A stretch of DNA of 64,000 nucleotides from Leucobacter aridicollis (GTDB taxonomy: Bacteria > Actinomycetota > Actinomycetes > Actinomycetales > Microbacteriaceae), in NCBI RefSeq assembly GCF_013409595.1, contig NZ_JACCBD010000001.1:3162001-3226000 (forward strand), given 5' to 3'. Below the pieces are notes generated by a model, which worked only from the letters and a program-made list of their open reading frames with translations, did not search any database and was not told the origin of the DNA. Below are positions 18,492 to 27,627 of this stretch, piece after piece (within the stretch, counting starts at the first letter, position 1; each line of letters opens with the position of its first letter). The translations under genes were made by a program, and so were the position numbers.

Positions 18492-19258
18492 CCATCACCA
18501 TGCACCGGGGCAGCGGCCCCATCACCACAAGCCGGGTATTCGTCGGACGCAGCCTGCGACACAGCATGCGCGATGGCGAGGGGTGGCTGCTCGCTATCGT
18601 GCTCCCCGTCATGCTCATGCTGCTGTTCACCACGGTGTTCGGCGGCGCGATCGCCCCTGGCGGCGGCTACGTCGATTTCGTCGTGCCCGGCATCATCGTC
18701 CTGTGCTCCGGCTTCGGCGCGGCCTCCGTCGCGGTTTCGGTCAACCGCGACATCACCGGAGGGGCAATGCAGCGGTTCCGGAGCCTGCCAATTACCGCGG
18801 CGTACTGCCTCGTCGGGCACGTCACCGCGAGCGTGCTGCGCAACCTCGTTGCGACATCACTCGTGCTCGGTGTCGGCCTCCTCGTCGGGTTTCGTCCATC
18901 GGCAGGCCCCGCCGAGTGGCTGATCGCACTCACGCTCGTGCTCGCGTGGATCCTCGCCATCACCGTCGTGTTCGCCGCGATCGGCATGCTCGCCTCGACG
19001 CCTGAGGCGGCGAACGGCTACGGCTTTGCTCTGCTGTTCCTGCCGTACATTTCCAGCGCCTTTGTCCCCTTGGAGACGCTTCCCGCCTGGCTACAGCCAA
19101 TCGCCGCCGCGCAACCGGTCACTCCCCTCACCGAGGCGATCCGTTCGCTGCTCCTCGGAGGCGATCCTGGCGCCCACGCGTGGTTCGCGCTCGCCTGGTG
19201 CGCCGGGCTCATCGCGGCAGGAGCCACACTCGTCGCCTGGCGGTTCCCCCGCGGGTAG
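18488..19258 (+). CDS. ABC-2 type permease (DrrB-like)
   Basis: Integral membrane partner of the preceding ATPase, 256 residues. The first helix contains LLAIVLPVMLMLLFTTVFGG, followed by the ABC-2 pattern with six helices, including VDFVVPGIIVLCSGFGAASV and the conserved YGFALLFLPYISSAFVPLETLP near residue 180, which is characteristic of DrrB-type drug exporters. ATG overlaps the ATPase stop (ATGA). Confidence 0.92.
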   Translation: MTITMHRGSGPITTSRVFVGRSLRHSMRDGEGWLLAIVLPVMLMLLFTTVFGGAIAPGGGYVDFVVPGIIVLCSGFGAASVAVSVNRDITGGAMQRFRSLPITAAYCLVGHVTASVLRNLVATSLVLGVGLLVGFRPSAGPAEWLIALTLVLAWILAITVVFAAIGMLASTPEAANGYGFALLFLPYISSAFVPLETLPAWLQPIAAAQPVTPLTEAIRSLLLGGDPGAHAWFALAWCAGLIAAGATLVAWRFPRG

Positions 19259-19267
19259 CGCGAGCCG

Positions 19268-20764
19268 CTACGCCGACGCCGCGGGCCCCTCAGGGACGCG
19301 CACCGGCCCGGTCCGCGGCGGGCGCGGCGCGAACAGCAGCGTGAGCGCCGCGCCGACCGCGATCACCGCGACCGGGAGCAGCAGCGACTGTCCCATCGCG
19401 GCGGCGAATCCGTCCTGGACCTGCGGCGGGAGCTGCCCGCCGGCGCCGCCCGCCTCGGCTCCCCCGCCGAGCTCGGCCGTGAGCCGCGAGGCCATCAGCG
19501 CCGTGATCGACGCCGAGCCGAGCACCGCGCCGACCTGGCGGCTCGTGTTGTACACCCCGGACCCCGCGCCGGCGAGCTCGAGCGGCAGATTGAACGTGGT
19601 GATCGCCGACAGCGGCCCCCACATCCCCGCGTTCGCGACGCCGAGAATCGCGCTCGGAATGAGCAGCAACCACAGCGGGGTGCCCGGCTTCAGCAGCACG
19701 AAGTACAGCAGCATGCCTGCCGCGAGCAGCAGCAGTCCCGCCGTCGCGATCCTGCGGGGGTCGCCGCGGTCGATCAGGATCCCCGCAGGCCGCGCGAGGG
19801 CCGCGGAGATCACGGCCATCGGCACGAGCATGAGTGCGGACTGGGTCGGCGTGAGGCCGCGCACGAGCTGGAAGAAGAACATCAGCGGCATGCTCATGCT
19901 CGTGACCGCGAATCCGACGGTGATGATCGTCGACGTTCCGACCGAGAAGTTGCGGTCGCGGAAGATGCGCAGCGGCAGGAGCGGCTCGCCGCGCTGCACG
20001 TGCTGCCACCAGACGAACAGTCCGAGCACGACGATGCCGACGCCGATCAGGAGCCAGACTGAGATCGGGCCCCAGATCTGGCCCCAGTCGAAGTTCTCGC
20101 CCTCCTGGATGCCGAAGACGACAAGGAACATGCCGACGGCGCTGAGCACGACGCCGAGCCAGTCCATCCGATGCGCGTGCGTCTCGAGCCGCGGCACGTA
20201 CTTCAGGGCGAGCACGAACGCGACGACCGCGACCGGCACGTTGATGAAGAAGATCCACTCCCAGCCGACAGCGTCGATGAGGAACCCGCCGAGGATCGGC
20301 CCGACGAGCGTCGCGACGCCTGCGGTGATCCCCCACACGGCCATCGCCTGACCGCGCTCGCGGGGCGCGAAGATGCGCGTGATGACCGACATCGTCTGCG
20401 GCGTCATGAGCGCCGCGCCGAAGCCCTGGAAGACGCGCGCCACGACGAGGGTCTCGATCGTGGGGGCTAGCCCGCACGCGAGGGACGAGAGCGCGAAGAC
20501 CGTGAGGCCGATGAGGTAGACGCGGCGCGGGCCAAACCGGTCGCCGAGCCGGCCGGTGATGAGCAGCGGCACCGCGTACGCGAGCAGGTAGGCGCTCGTT
20601 GCCCACAGCGTCGCGGTCATGTCGGTGTTGAGGCTCTTCATGATGGTCGGGTTCGCGACCGACACGATCGTCGTGTCGATGAGGATCATGAAGAACCCGA
20701 GGACGAGCGTCCAGAGTGCAGCCCAGGGGCGAATCTCTGACGGGTCAGTAAAGTTCTTGCGCAC
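19268..20764 (-). CDS. MFS multidrug transporter, DHA2 (EmrB/QacA) family
   Basis: Proton-driven efflux pump of 498 residues with about 14 predicted helices. Recognisable motifs are the helix 1 end MILIDTTIVSVANPTIMKSL (DHA2 hallmark), motif A GRLGDRFGPRRVYLIG, motif C GPILGGFLIDAVGWEWIFFI, and RVFQGFGAALMTPQTMSVI. GTG start. It converges on the DrrAB-like pair, whose last gene stops 9 bases away, and lies downstream of the HU gene terminator. No linked regulator. Substrate unknown. Confidence 0.92.
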   Translation of the reverse strand: MRKNFTDPSEIRPWAALWTLVLGFFMILIDTTIVSVANPTIMKSLNTDMTATLWATSAYLLAYAVPLLITGRLGDRFGPRRVYLIGLTVFALSSLACGLAPTIETLVVARVFQGFGAALMTPQTMSVITRIFAPRERGQAMAVWGITAGVATLVGPILGGFLIDAVGWEWIFFINVPVAVVAFVLALKYVPRLETHAHRMDWLGVVLSAVGMFLVVFGIQEGENFDWGQIWGPISVWLLIGVGIVVLGLFVWWQHVQRGEPLLPLRIFRDRNFSVGTSTIITVGFAVTSMSMPLMFFFQLVRGLTPTQSALMLVPMAVISAALARPAGILIDRGDPRRIATAGLLLLAAGMLLYFVLLKPGTPLWLLLIPSAILGVANAGMWGPLSAITTFNLPLELAGAGSGVYNTSRQVGAVLGSASITALMASRLTAELGGGAEAGGAGGQLPPQVQDGFAAAMGQSLLLPVAVIAVGAALTLLFAPRPPRTGPVRVPEGPAASA

Positions 20765-20791
20765 CGCACTAGCTTACGCCTCGCAGAAACA

Positions 20792-20830
20792 ACGAACCCC
20801 CGCGACGGCAGGAGCCGTGCGGGGGTTCGT
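20792..20830 (-). terminator. Intrinsic terminator after the HU gene
   Basis: ACGAACCCCCGC (20792-20803) pairs fully with GCGGGGGTTCGT (20819-20830) around a 15-base loop that can itself pair (ACGGC/GCCGT). It begins 12 bases after the HU stop; the minus-strand tail reads GTTTCTG. Confidence 0.8.
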
Positions 20831-20842
20831 GGAAAGCGAAAG

Positions 20843-21121
20843 CTACTTCACGGCAGCCTTGAGCTTCGAGCCAACCGACACCTTGACGCGCTTGCCAGCG
20901 GGGATGTCAATGGTCTCGCCGGTGCGCGGGTTGCGGCCGGTGCGAGCAGCGGTGGTAGCGGTCTCGAACGAGAGCCAACCGGGGATCGAAACCTTCTCGC
21001 CTGCAGCGACGGTCTCGGAGACAGCCGCGAACAGGCCGTCGAGCACGTTCGAAACTGCTGCCTGGCTCTGGCCAGTCTCAGCGGCGATCTTTGCGACGAG
21101 CTCGGTCTTGTTGAGTGCCAT
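20843..21121 (-). CDS. hup: HU-family DNA-binding protein
   Basis: Nucleoid protein of 92 residues that bends DNA as a dimer. The N-terminal helices (MALNKTELVAKIAAETGQS) and the beta-arm segment GRNPRTGETIDIPAGKRVKV are the HU signature. There is no Lys/Ala-rich C-terminal tail, so this is a short HU rather than the long actinobacterial HupB form. AAAGGA lies 6 bases before the ATG. It is a single-gene unit with its own terminator. A small inverted repeat (CCGATCA/TGATCGG, 21199-21215) sits 78 bases upstream. Confidence 0.95.
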   Translation of the reverse strand: MALNKTELVAKIAAETGQSQAAVSNVLDGLFAAVSETVAAGEKVSIPGWLSFETATTAARTGRNPRTGETIDIPAGKRVKVSVGSKLKAAVK

Positions 21122-21318
21122 GTTGTGTCCTTTCAGGGCGGTGACCGATGGTTGGCCGGCCCCTGATCTATTCGGGGTGTCACCTCCGCTAAGAGGTTCC
21201 GATCAGTTTGATCGGTATGAATCTACCCTACGTTTCCCGAAAAGCGGCGCGATTACGCGGATTTCTTCGGACTGCGTGTCGTATTCGCTATCGGAGAACA
21301 CGCGGGGCAGACGCACGA

Positions 21319-21357
21319 AGGGGCGGGACTGACCAGAAAATGATCGGTCCCGCCCCT
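21319..21357 (-). terminator. Terminator after the rpmB-rpmG-rpsN operon
   Basis: AGGGGCGGGAC (21319-21329) pairs fully with GTCCCGCCCCT (21347-21357), starting 36 bases after the rpsN stop. The loop is 17 bases and AT-rich. Confidence 0.7.
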
Positions 21358-21393
21358 CCGAGGAAGCGGTGCTACCGGCTTAGAACCGAGCGA

Positions 21394-21699
21394 TTACCAG
21401 CTCGACTTGGTGATGCCGGGGAGCTCGCCACGGTGAGCCATGTCGCGGAAGCGAACACGCGAAACACCGTACTTCGTCAGCACGCCACGGGGACGGCCGT
21501 CGATGACGTCGCGGCTCCGAACGCGTACGGGCGACGCGTTGCGGGGAAGCTTCTGCAGGCCGACACGAGCAGCCTCGCGGCTCTCATCGGTGCCGTTGGG
21601 GTCAATGAGCGCCTTCTTGAGCTCGAGACGCTTCTCAGCGTAACGCGCAACAATCGCCTGGCGCTGCTTGTTCTTCGCAATCATGCTCTTCTTAGCCAT
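21394..21699 (-). CDS. rpsN: 30S ribosomal protein S14 (zinc-free long form)
   Basis: Small-subunit protein of 101 residues. [20 protein letters not shown] and the C-terminal [19 protein letters not shown] are standard S14. It lacks the CxxC pairs of the zinc-ribbon form, so it is the C-minus type. Last gene of rpmB-rpmG-rpsN, 2 bases after rpmG. Confidence 0.97.
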   Translation of the reverse strand: MAKKSMIAKNKQRQAIVARYAEKRLELKKALIDPNGTDESREAARVGLQKLPRNASPVRVRSRDVIDGRPRGVLTKYGVSRVRFRDMAHRGELPGITKSSW

Positions 21700-21701
21700 G
21701 C

Positions 21702-21869
21702 TTAGCGCTCCTCTCGGAATTCGACGTGCTTACGGATAACCGGATCGTACTTCTTGAGCACGAGGCGATCGGGGGTGTTGCGACGGTTCTTCTTGGTCAC
21801 GTAGGTGTAACCGGTGCCTGCCGTCGAACGGAGCTTGATGATCGGACGTACGTCCTTATCCTTAGCCAT
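21702..21869 (-). CDS. rpmG: 50S ribosomal protein L33 (zinc-free form)
   Basis: Fifty-five residues, [13 protein letters not shown] to KHVEFREER, translated by hand because the gene is short. [20 protein letters not shown] is the L33 core. No cysteines are present, so this is the C-minus paralogue type. The ATG shares its A with the rpmB stop (TAATG). Confidence 0.96.
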   Translation of the reverse strand: MAKDKDVRPIIKLRSTAGTGYTYVTKKNRRNTPDRLVLKKYDPVIRKHVEFREER

Positions 21870-22105
21870 TAGAACTTCACCCCACGCTTCTTCAGGTCAG
21901 CGACCACAGCCTCGATGCCACGGGCATCGATAACCTTGATGCCCTTAGCCGACAGGGTGAGAGTCACCTTGCGGCCGAGCGAGGGCACGAAGTAGGTCTT
22001 CTTCTGGATGTTCGGATCGAACCGACGCTTGGTGCGACGGTGCGAGTGCGAAATGTTGTGTCCGAAGCCGGGAACGGCGCCGGTCACCTGGCACACTGCT
22101 GCCAT
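21869..22105 (-). CDS. rpmB: 50S ribosomal protein L28
   Basis: Seventy-eight residues: [20 protein letters not shown], then [20 protein letters not shown] and a [14 protein letters not shown] tail. Only one cysteine, so there is no zinc ribbon. GGAAAC precedes the ATG at 22105. In streptomycetes and mycobacteria a comparable C-minus cluster is Zur-regulated; I see no clear Zur palindrome in the 200 bases upstream, so it may be the housekeeping set here. Confidence 0.96.
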   Translation of the reverse strand: MAAVCQVTGAVPGFGHNISHSHRRTKRRFDPNIQKKTYFVPSLGRKVTLTLSAKGIKVIDARGIEAVVADLKKRGVKF

Positions 22106-22309
22106 GATGTTTCCTCTCATACCGTGAGACCGGACGGCCTCACCCAAGATTTCTTGTCTGCGGGACCCGCCGAGGCAAGCCTCCGGTAACGGTTCCTGCG
22201 GTACGTGCACTGGGACGGCGCACGACCAAGGGTCAAGCTTACGCGAATCCGACCGGCTGCGCAACGCGCCCGGGAACACACGCGCAGGTCGACGACGTAC
22301 CATGGGGGT

Positions 22310-23251
22310 GTGAGCCACCCAAAGATCCTGCTGTACTACGCGTTCGCCCCCATCGCCGACCCCGAGGCCGTGATGCTGTGGCAGCGCGAACTCTGCGAGT
22401 CGCTCGGACTGCGCGGCCGCATCATCATCTCGAAGCACGGCATCAACGGCACCGTCGGCGGCGAAATCGACGCCTGCAAGCAGTACCTCAAGCGCACCCG
22501 CGAGTACGGCCCGTTCTCGGGCCTCGAGGTGAAATGGAGCGAGGGCAGCGGATTCGCCGCGACGACCCCCACCGTGCTGAAGGGTGTCGACCGCACCGTG
22601 CCGTGGCAGGCGATCTCCGACTTCCCGAAGCTCAGCGTGAAGGTCCGCGATGAGCTCGTCGCGTTCGGCATCCCCGAGGAGACCGTCGTCGACGAGTCGG
22701 GCGTGGTGGGCGGCGGCGTCCACCTCTCGCCCGAGAAGGTGAACGAGCTCGTCGCCGAGCGCGGCGACGACGTCGTATTCTTCGACGGCCGCAACGCCTG
22801 GGAGGCTGAGGTCGGGAAGTTCAAGGGCGCTATCGTGCCCGACGTGCGCACCACCCACGACTTCATCGCGCAGATCGAATCCGGTGCGTTCGACGACATC
22901 AAGGGCAAGCCCATCGTCACCTACTGCACCGGCGGCATTCGCTGCGAGATCCTCTCCGCCGCCATGGTCGCGCGCGGCTTCGAGGAGGTCTACCAGATCG
23001 ACGGTGGCATCGTCCGCTACGGCGAGGCCTTCGGCAACGACGGACTGTGGGAGGGCTCGCTCGCCGTGTTCGACGGCCGCGAAACGATGGACTTCGCGCC
23101 GGGCGCGGCAGTGATCGGCGTCTGCGCAGACTGCGGCGCCCCCACCGCCAACCTCGTCGACTGCGCCGAGGGCTCCTGCCGGACGCGCTTCGTCGCCTGC
23201 GCCTCGCACGAGGCGCCGCGCTGCGAGGCGCACCAGCTCGCGGTCGCCTAA
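22310..23251 (+). CDS. trhO: tRNA uridine(34) hydroxylase TrhO (rhodanese-like, YceA)
   Basis: Oxygen-dependent enzyme that hydroxylates U34 to 5-hydroxyuridine in certain tRNAs. 313 residues. The N-terminal domain shows [20 protein letters not shown] and [19 protein letters not shown]. The rhodanese domain follows with [18 protein letters not shown] and the catalytic cysteine in [11 protein letters not shown]. The C-terminal cysteine-rich part ([14 protein letters not shown] and CRTRFVAC) is typical of the long YceA form. GTG at 22310 gives the family N-terminus. Oriented against a NatB-like gene, with a shared terminator between. Confidence 0.95.
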   Translation: MSHPKILLYYAFAPIADPEAVMLWQRELCESLGLRGRIIISKHGINGTVGGEIDACKQYLKRTREYGPFSGLEVKWSEGSGFAATTPTVLKGVDRTVPWQAISDFPKLSVKVRDELVAFGIPEETVVDESGVVGGGVHLSPEKVNELVAERGDDVVFFDGRNAWEAEVGKFKGAIVPDVRTTHDFIAQIESGAFDDIKGKPIVTYCTGGIRCEILSAAMVARGFEEVYQIDGGIVRYGEAFGNDGLWEGSLAVFDGRETMDFAPGAAVIGVCADCGAPTANLVDCAEGSCRTRFVACASHEAPRCEAHQLAVA

Positions 23252-23262
23252 TCCGCGACGCG

Positions 23263-23288
23263 CAGGCAGGCAGGCAGGCAGGCAGGCA
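23263..23288. repeat. Tetranucleotide microsatellite (CAGG)6.5
   Basis: Six and a half perfect copies of CAGG lie 11 bases after the trhO stop. It is outside coding sequence, so length change would not shift a frame. Possible slippage hot spot. Confidence 0.9.
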
Positions 23289-23302
23289 CAGCATCGCCCG
23301 CA

Positions 23303-23347
23303 ACGACGAAGCGCCCGGGGGAACACTCCCCCCGGGCGCTTCGTCGT
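23303..23347. terminator. Bidirectional terminator between trhO and the NatB-like gene
   Basis: A perfect 19-bp stem (23303-23321 with 23329-23347) and a 7-base loop sit between two convergent genes, 51 bases after the trhO stop and 16 after the minus-strand gene stop. Confidence 0.85.
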
Positions 23348-23363
23348 CTGGCCGCCGCCGCGC

Positions 23364-24494
23364 TTAGCCCTTGATCGCGTCAGCGAGCTTCACGCGGGCA
23401 CCCGTGCGCATGATCGAGTTCTCGTAGATCCGCGAGCCGGCCCACAACACGATCCCGATCGAGACCAGCAGCACGCCGAGCGACACGATCGGCTCCCACC
23501 AGGCCGCGTCCCCGAAGTACAGCCGCATGGGCATCGCGGTGGGTGCGGAGAATGGCACGTAGCTCATCACCGTGAGGACCTGCGGGTTGTCGAAGAAGAA
23601 GATGATCAGGAAGAACGGGATCATCACGAGCATCATCACCGGGCTCGTCACCGAGCCGATGTCCTCCTGGCGAGAGACGAGCGCGGCCGCCGCCGCGTAC
23701 ATTGCCGCGAGGAGCACAAAGCCGAAGGCGAAGAGGATCCCGAACCAGATGAGCGCCGTCCCGAGCTCGCCGAGCAGAATGTCCTGCCCGGTGGCGAGCA
23801 TGCCGACGGCGGCGAGCGCGACCGTCGCGACGACCGTGCCGAGGGCGAGGATGCTGTTGCCGAGAATCTTGCCGGCGAGCATGGTGCGCGCGGAGATCGT
23901 GGCGAGCAGGATCTCGACGATGCGCGTCTGCTTCTCCTCGACGACGCTCTGCGCGATCGTCGTGCCGAAGGTCAGCGCGGTCATGTAGAACACCATGCCG
24001 AAGCCCATCGCGATGAGGTAGCCGAGCATGAAGCTCGTCTCGCTCGGGTCGAGCAGCTCGACGGTCGGCGAGGCCGACAGGGCCTGGACGAGGCTGCCGG
24101 GCGGACTGTCGTTCGCGATGACGGTCAGGCCGACTGAGGAGTCGCCGCCCGCAACGATCGCGGCCTCGACGTCACCGTCGCGTACGAGCTGCTCGGCGGC
24201 GGCTCGGTCAGCGACCTCGGTCACCTCGAAGCCTTCGGCGAGCCCGCTCGCCGTCTCGCCGGACAGTGTGCCCTCGGCGACGGCGATCTTCGTCGGTCCG
24301 CCGAAGCCGCCGTTCTGGGAGACGAGGCCGCCGATGACGACGCCCGCGAGCACGACGAGCAGCAGGATCGCCGTCGAGATGAGGAAGGCCTTGCTGCGCA
24401 GGCGCGTCATGATCTCGCGTTCGGCGACGATCCAAGCGCCCTGGGGCGCGCTGAGCTGCCGGTGGCTGGTGGTCGGCTGCAACGTGTCGGTCAT
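23364..24494 (-). CDS. ABC transporter permease, NatB-like (ABC-2 family)
   Basis: Membrane subunit of 376 residues. A cytoplasmic tail precedes helix 1 ([21 protein letters not shown]), then a large outer domain of about 130 residues, then five or six helices; [29 protein letters not shown] is the conserved NatB stretch (shown in the protein around residue 180). NatAB systems export sodium or antimicrobial compounds. The ATG overlaps the ATPase stop by 4 bases. Convergent with trhO. Confidence 0.88.
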   Translation of the reverse strand: MTDTLQPTTSHRQLSAPQGAWIVAEREIMTRLRSKAFLISTAILLLVVLAGVVIGGLVSQNGGFGGPTKIAVAEGTLSGETASGLAEGFEVTEVADRAAAEQLVRDGDVEAAIVAGGDSSVGLTVIANDSPPGSLVQALSASPTVELLDPSETSFMLGYLIAMGFGMVFYMTALTFGTTIAQSVVEEKQTRIVEILLATISARTMLAGKILGNSILALGTVVATVALAAVGMLATGQDILLGELGTALIWFGILFAFGFVLLAAMYAAAAALVSRQEDIGSVTSPVMMLVMIPFFLIIFFFDNPQVLTVMSYVPFSAPTAMPMRLYFGDAAWWEPIVSLGVLLVSIGIVLWAGSRIYENSIMRTGARVKLADAIKG

Positions 24495-25390
24495 CGGACT
24501 ACCTCCTTGAAGATCTGTGCGAGTGACGGGGTGACGGGGGCGAAGCTCTTCACGACGGTGGCGTCGCGCTGCACGGCGAGCGCGAGCACGGCCTGCGCTG
24601 CGGCGTCGCTGTCGGCGTCGAACCGCGCGAACCCGCCGTCGAGGTGCGTCACGGAAACGCCAGGCTGCTCGCGAACCCAGCCGGCGTCTGCCGCTGGCCC
24701 GGCGAGCTCGAGCTCGAACACGCGACCGGCATGCTCAGCGCGGAGGCCCTCGCGGGAGCCCTGCGCGCGGATCTGGCCGCCGCCGATGACGACAACGTCG
24801 TCGCAAAGCCGTTCGACGATGTCGAGCTGGTGGGACGAGAAGAGCACGGGGGCGCCCTTCGCCGCGTAGTCCTGCAGCACGCCGAGCACGACCTCGACCG
24901 CCATCGGGTCGAGGCCCGAGAACGGCTCGTCGAGTACGAGCGCGATCGGCTCGTGGACGAGTGCGGCGGCGATCTGGGCGCGCTGCTGGTTGCCGAGCGA
25001 CAGGCTCTCTAGGTTGTCGCTCGCGCGCTCGGCGAGGCCGAGCCTGTCGAGCAGCGCCGTCGCCGACTCGCGCGCCGCCGCCGTCGACATGCCGTGCAGG
25101 CGGCCGAGGTAGACGAGCTGATCGAGCACGGCCATCTTCGGGTACAGCCCGCGCTCCTCCGGCATGTAACCGATGCGCGCGCGGTCGCCCGCGGTGATGG
25201 GCACCCCGTTCAGGCTCACCGTGCCGCTGTCGGCCGAAAGCACGCCGAGCAGGATCCGCATTGTCGTCGTCTTGCCAGCGCCATTCGCGCCGACGAAGCC
25301 AGTCATCCTGCCGCTCTCGACGCGGAAGCTCACGTTGTCGAGCACCTTGCGGTCACCGAAGCTGCGGGAAATTCCTACGATGTCAATCAT
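24491..25390 (-). CDS. ABC transporter ATP-binding protein, NatA-like
   Basis: Cytoplasmic ATPase of 299 residues. Walker A is GANGAGKTTTMRIL, Q loop GYMPEERGLYPKM (a NatA trait), signature SLGNQQRAQIAAALV, Walker B LVLDEPFSGLDPMAVE and switch FSSHQLDIVERL. Note the LSLGNQQ signature in place of LSGGQ, which is typical for this subfamily. Divergent from a two-component system, with repeats in the 143-base gap that may be the regulator's target. Confidence 0.93.
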   Translation of the reverse strand: MIDIVGISRSFGDRKVLDNVSFRVESGRMTGFVGANGAGKTTTMRILLGVLSADSGTVSLNGVPITAGDRARIGYMPEERGLYPKMAVLDQLVYLGRLHGMSTAAARESATALLDRLGLAERASDNLESLSLGNQQRAQIAAALVHEPIALVLDEPFSGLDPMAVEVVLGVLQDYAAKGAPVLFSSHQLDIVERLCDDVVVIGGGQIRAQGSREGLRAEHAGRVFELELAGPAADAGWVREQPGVSVTHLDGGFARFDADSDAAAQAVLALAVQRDATVVKSFAPVTPSLAQIFKEVVR

Positions 25391-25444
25391 CTCGCTCCTT
25401 TCGTTGCTCCCAGGCTATGCGGGGCTCCGGGCCCGCCGCCTCCC

Positions 25445-25499
25445 CCGCACGGCGGAATTTCACCGGGCGGCGGGGCCGCCGCTCCGCCGCCCGGCGGAA
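25445..25499. promoter_or_regulatory. Repeat-rich divergent regulatory region
   Basis: Direct repeats CCGCACGGCGGAA (25445-25457) and CCGCCCGGCGGAA (25487-25499) differ at one base and are 42 bases apart, four helical turns. A perfect 11-bp inverted repeat CCGGGCGGCGG/CCGCCGCCCGG (25463-25473, 25484-25494) lies between and partly overlaps. Position between natAB-like genes and a two-component system suggests a response-regulator site. Confidence 0.45.
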
Positions 25500-25533
25500 G
25501 TGCGGCATCCGCCGACCGCCTACGCTTGAACCT

Positions 25534-26844
25534 ATGAGAGACCATCCCTCCCCCGCGGCGCCCACGCAGTGGGCTCGGCCGCGACCGGGCCGCGCAGATC
25601 TGCGGGGCGACGCGCTCCTCGCGGCGGCGCTCGCGATCGGAGCGACCACGACGTCGCTGCTGTACGCGCGCACGGGAATCTACGAGGAGAAGCCCGCCCT
25701 GTGGGTCTGGATCCTCGGGCTCGCGCTCTGCACGCTCCCGCTCGCCGCCCGCCGGATCGCGCCGATCCCCGTTGCCCTCGTCGTCGGCGCCGGGTTCTTC
25801 GTATGCGGCCAGTTCGGCGTGCCGGAGGTGCTCGTCGTCAACATCTGCCTGTTCATCGCGATCTATACGGTGACCGCGTGGGAGCCGCGCCGGACGCTCG
25901 CCGCGTGGAGCCTCATCGCGATCACCGCCGCGATGATGATCTGGCTCGTCGTCTCCCTCATCATCGCGTCATCATCGACCGAGGACTTCCTTGGCGCCCC
26001 GCGCTACGGCATCTTCTCGGCGTATGCGACCTTCGCGGTCATCCAGATCATCACCAACCTGCTGTACTTCGGCGGCGCGATCTGGTTTGGGCTGCGCGCC
26101 TGGCGGGCCGCCCGCGCGGCCACGAAGCTCGCCGCGCAGGGCAAGGAGCTCGACCTCGAGCGCCAGACGAGCGCGGCGCAGGCCGTCGCACTCGACCGCA
26201 TCGCCGTGGCCCGCGAGCTGCACGACGTCGTCGCGCACCACGTCTCCGTGATGGGGATCCAGGCCGCGGCCGCCAGGCGAAGCCTCGAGCGCGACCCCGG
26301 GAGAGCGGCAGCTGCCCTCGCGGTCGTCGAGGAGAGCGCGCACGCGACGGTCGAGGAGCTGCGCCGACTCGTGCACACGCTACGGACGCCGGAGAACGAG
26401 GACAGCTCGAGCACCGTCGGCATCGCGCAGCTCTCGCTGCTCGTCGAGGAGTCCCAGGGCGCGGGCGTGCCGACAACGCTCATCGTCGCGGGCGACCCGC
26501 GACCGCTGCCGATGCTCGTCGATGTCGCGCTCTACCGCGTCGTGCAGGAGGCGCTCACGAACGTGCGCAAGCACGCCGGGCGGGGCGCGGAGGCCGCGGT
26601 GCGGCTGCGCTTCATGGACGACGCCGTCGAGGTCGAGGTGACCGACGACGGCATCGCGCGGCGCCTCACGGCCCGCGGCGAGCGGGCTTCGGGCGCCCCG
26701 GCCGGCACGGGGCTCGGCCTGCGCGGCATGCGGGAGCGCGTCGGCGCCGTCGGCGGCGCGATCTCGGCCGAACGGCGAGAGCGCGAGGGGTTCATGGTGC
26801 GGGCCAGGGTCCCGCTCGCCGACCGACAGGTGGTTGCCGCATGA
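25534..26844 (+). CDS. Sensor histidine kinase (HisKA_3 family)
   Basis: A 436-residue kinase with five or six membrane helices (about 27-185) and almost no extracellular loop, followed by the dimerisation domain with phosphoacceptor H230 in VARELHDVVAHHVSVMG. The ATPase part shows the N box (VVQEALTNVRKHAG) and G boxes (EVTDDGIARRL, GTGLGLRGMRERV). Such intramembrane-sensing kinases often guard an adjacent exporter, and NatAB-like genes lie directly opposite. ATG at 25534 is placed where family similarity begins. Confidence 0.92.
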   Translation: MRDHPSPAAPTQWARPRPGRADLRGDALLAAALAIGATTTSLLYARTGIYEEKPALWVWILGLALCTLPLAARRIAPIPVALVVGAGFFVCGQFGVPEVLVVNICLFIAIYTVTAWEPRRTLAAWSLIAITAAMMIWLVVSLIIASSSTEDFLGAPRYGIFSAYATFAVIQIITNLLYFGGAIWFGLRAWRAARAATKLAAQGKELDLERQTSAAQAVALDRIAVARELHDVVAHHVSVMGIQAAAARRSLERDPGRAAAALAVVEESAHATVEELRRLVHTLRTPENEDSSSTVGIAQLSLLVEESQGAGVPTTLIVAGDPRPLPMLVDVALYRVVQEALTNVRKHAGRGAEAAVRLRFMDDAVEVEVTDDGIARRLTARGERASGAPAGTGLGLRGMRERVGAVGGAISAERREREGFMVRARVPLADRQVVAA

Positions 26845-27551
26845 CCGGGGTCCGGGCCGCAGGCGCCCCCATCAGAGTGCTGCTCGTTGACGATCAGGCG
26901 CTCGTCCGCTCAGGATTTCGCATCATTCTCGAGTCGGAGCCAGACATCGAGGTCGTCGGCGAGGCCGAGACCGGCGCGCAGGCCGTCGCGCTGGCCGCTA
27001 CGCTCGCCCCCGACGTGATCTGCATGGACGTCGAGATGCCCGAGATGAACGGGATCGACGCCTCTCGCGCGATCCTCGCGGCGCCCGGCGCAGCCTCTGC
27101 CGTGCTCGTGCTCACCACGTTCGGACACGACGAGTACCTGTTCGACGCACTCGCCGCCGGCGTGAGCGGCTTCCTGCTGAAAACGTCGCGCGCCGAGCAG
27201 CTCATCGACGCCGTGCGGGTCGTCGCGGCGGGCGGCTCGCTCCTCGGGCCCGAGGTCACCGGCGCCGTGCTCGCGCGGGTGCGCCGCGCCGAGGCTCCCA
27301 GCGCTGCGGCACCGGGCGCGGCCGCGACGAACGCTGACGACGCGCTCGAGACGGCGATGACAGACGCGGGCCTCACACCGCGTGAGCGCGCGGTGCTTGT
27401 GCTGCTCGCGGAGGGGCGCACGAACGCCGAGATCGCCGGCGAGCTGTTCCTCGGCGAGGCGACCGTGAAGACGCACGTGTCGAACGTGCTGCAGAAGCTT
27501 GAGGTGCGCGACAGACTCCAGGCCGTCGTCTGGGCGCACACGCGCGCGTAG
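26841..27551 (+). CDS. LuxR/NarL-family response regulator
   Basis: Receiver and helix-turn-helix protein of 236 residues. Acidic pocket D17/D18, phosphoacceptor D63 (VICMDVEMPEMNG), switch lysine in FLLKTSRA. A long Ala-rich linker (about 150-170) joins the LuxR domain (LTPRERAVLVLLAEGRTNAE, recognition helix ATVKTHVSNVLQKL). ATG overlaps the kinase stop by 4 bases. Likely target is the divergent NatAB-like operon. Confidence 0.93.
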   Translation: MTGVRAAGAPIRVLLVDDQALVRSGFRIILESEPDIEVVGEAETGAQAVALAATLAPDVICMDVEMPEMNGIDASRAILAAPGAASAVLVLTTFGHDEYLFDALAAGVSGFLLKTSRAEQLIDAVRVVAAGGSLLGPEVTGAVLARVRRAEAPSAAAPGAAATNADDALETAMTDAGLTPRERAVLVLLAEGRTNAEIAGELFLGEATVKTHVSNVLQKLEVRDRLQAVVWAHTRA

Positions 27552-27566
27552 CGATGCGGTCGGCGG

Positions 27567-27591
27567 CGATCAGGATCGGCGATCCTGATCG
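27567..27591 (+). terminator. Hairpin after the response regulator
   Basis: CGATCAGGATC and GATCCTGATCG pair perfectly (11 bp) around a GGC loop, 15 bases after the stop. There is no T-run, so it is a weak terminator or bidirectional, since the gene on the other side is convergent. Confidence 0.6.
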
Positions 27592-27627
27592 TGCGCTCCC
27601 CCAGCCCGCGCGCGAGCCGCGTGCGGC

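Noticed and set aside
22106..22309. Zur-type operator upstream of rpmB
   Set aside because: No TGATAATNATTATCA-like palindrome could be found in the interval.
23263..23288. CRISPR or tandem-repeat array
   Set aside because: Units are 4 bases and continuous, with no spacers; elsewhere no repeat-spacer pattern occurs.
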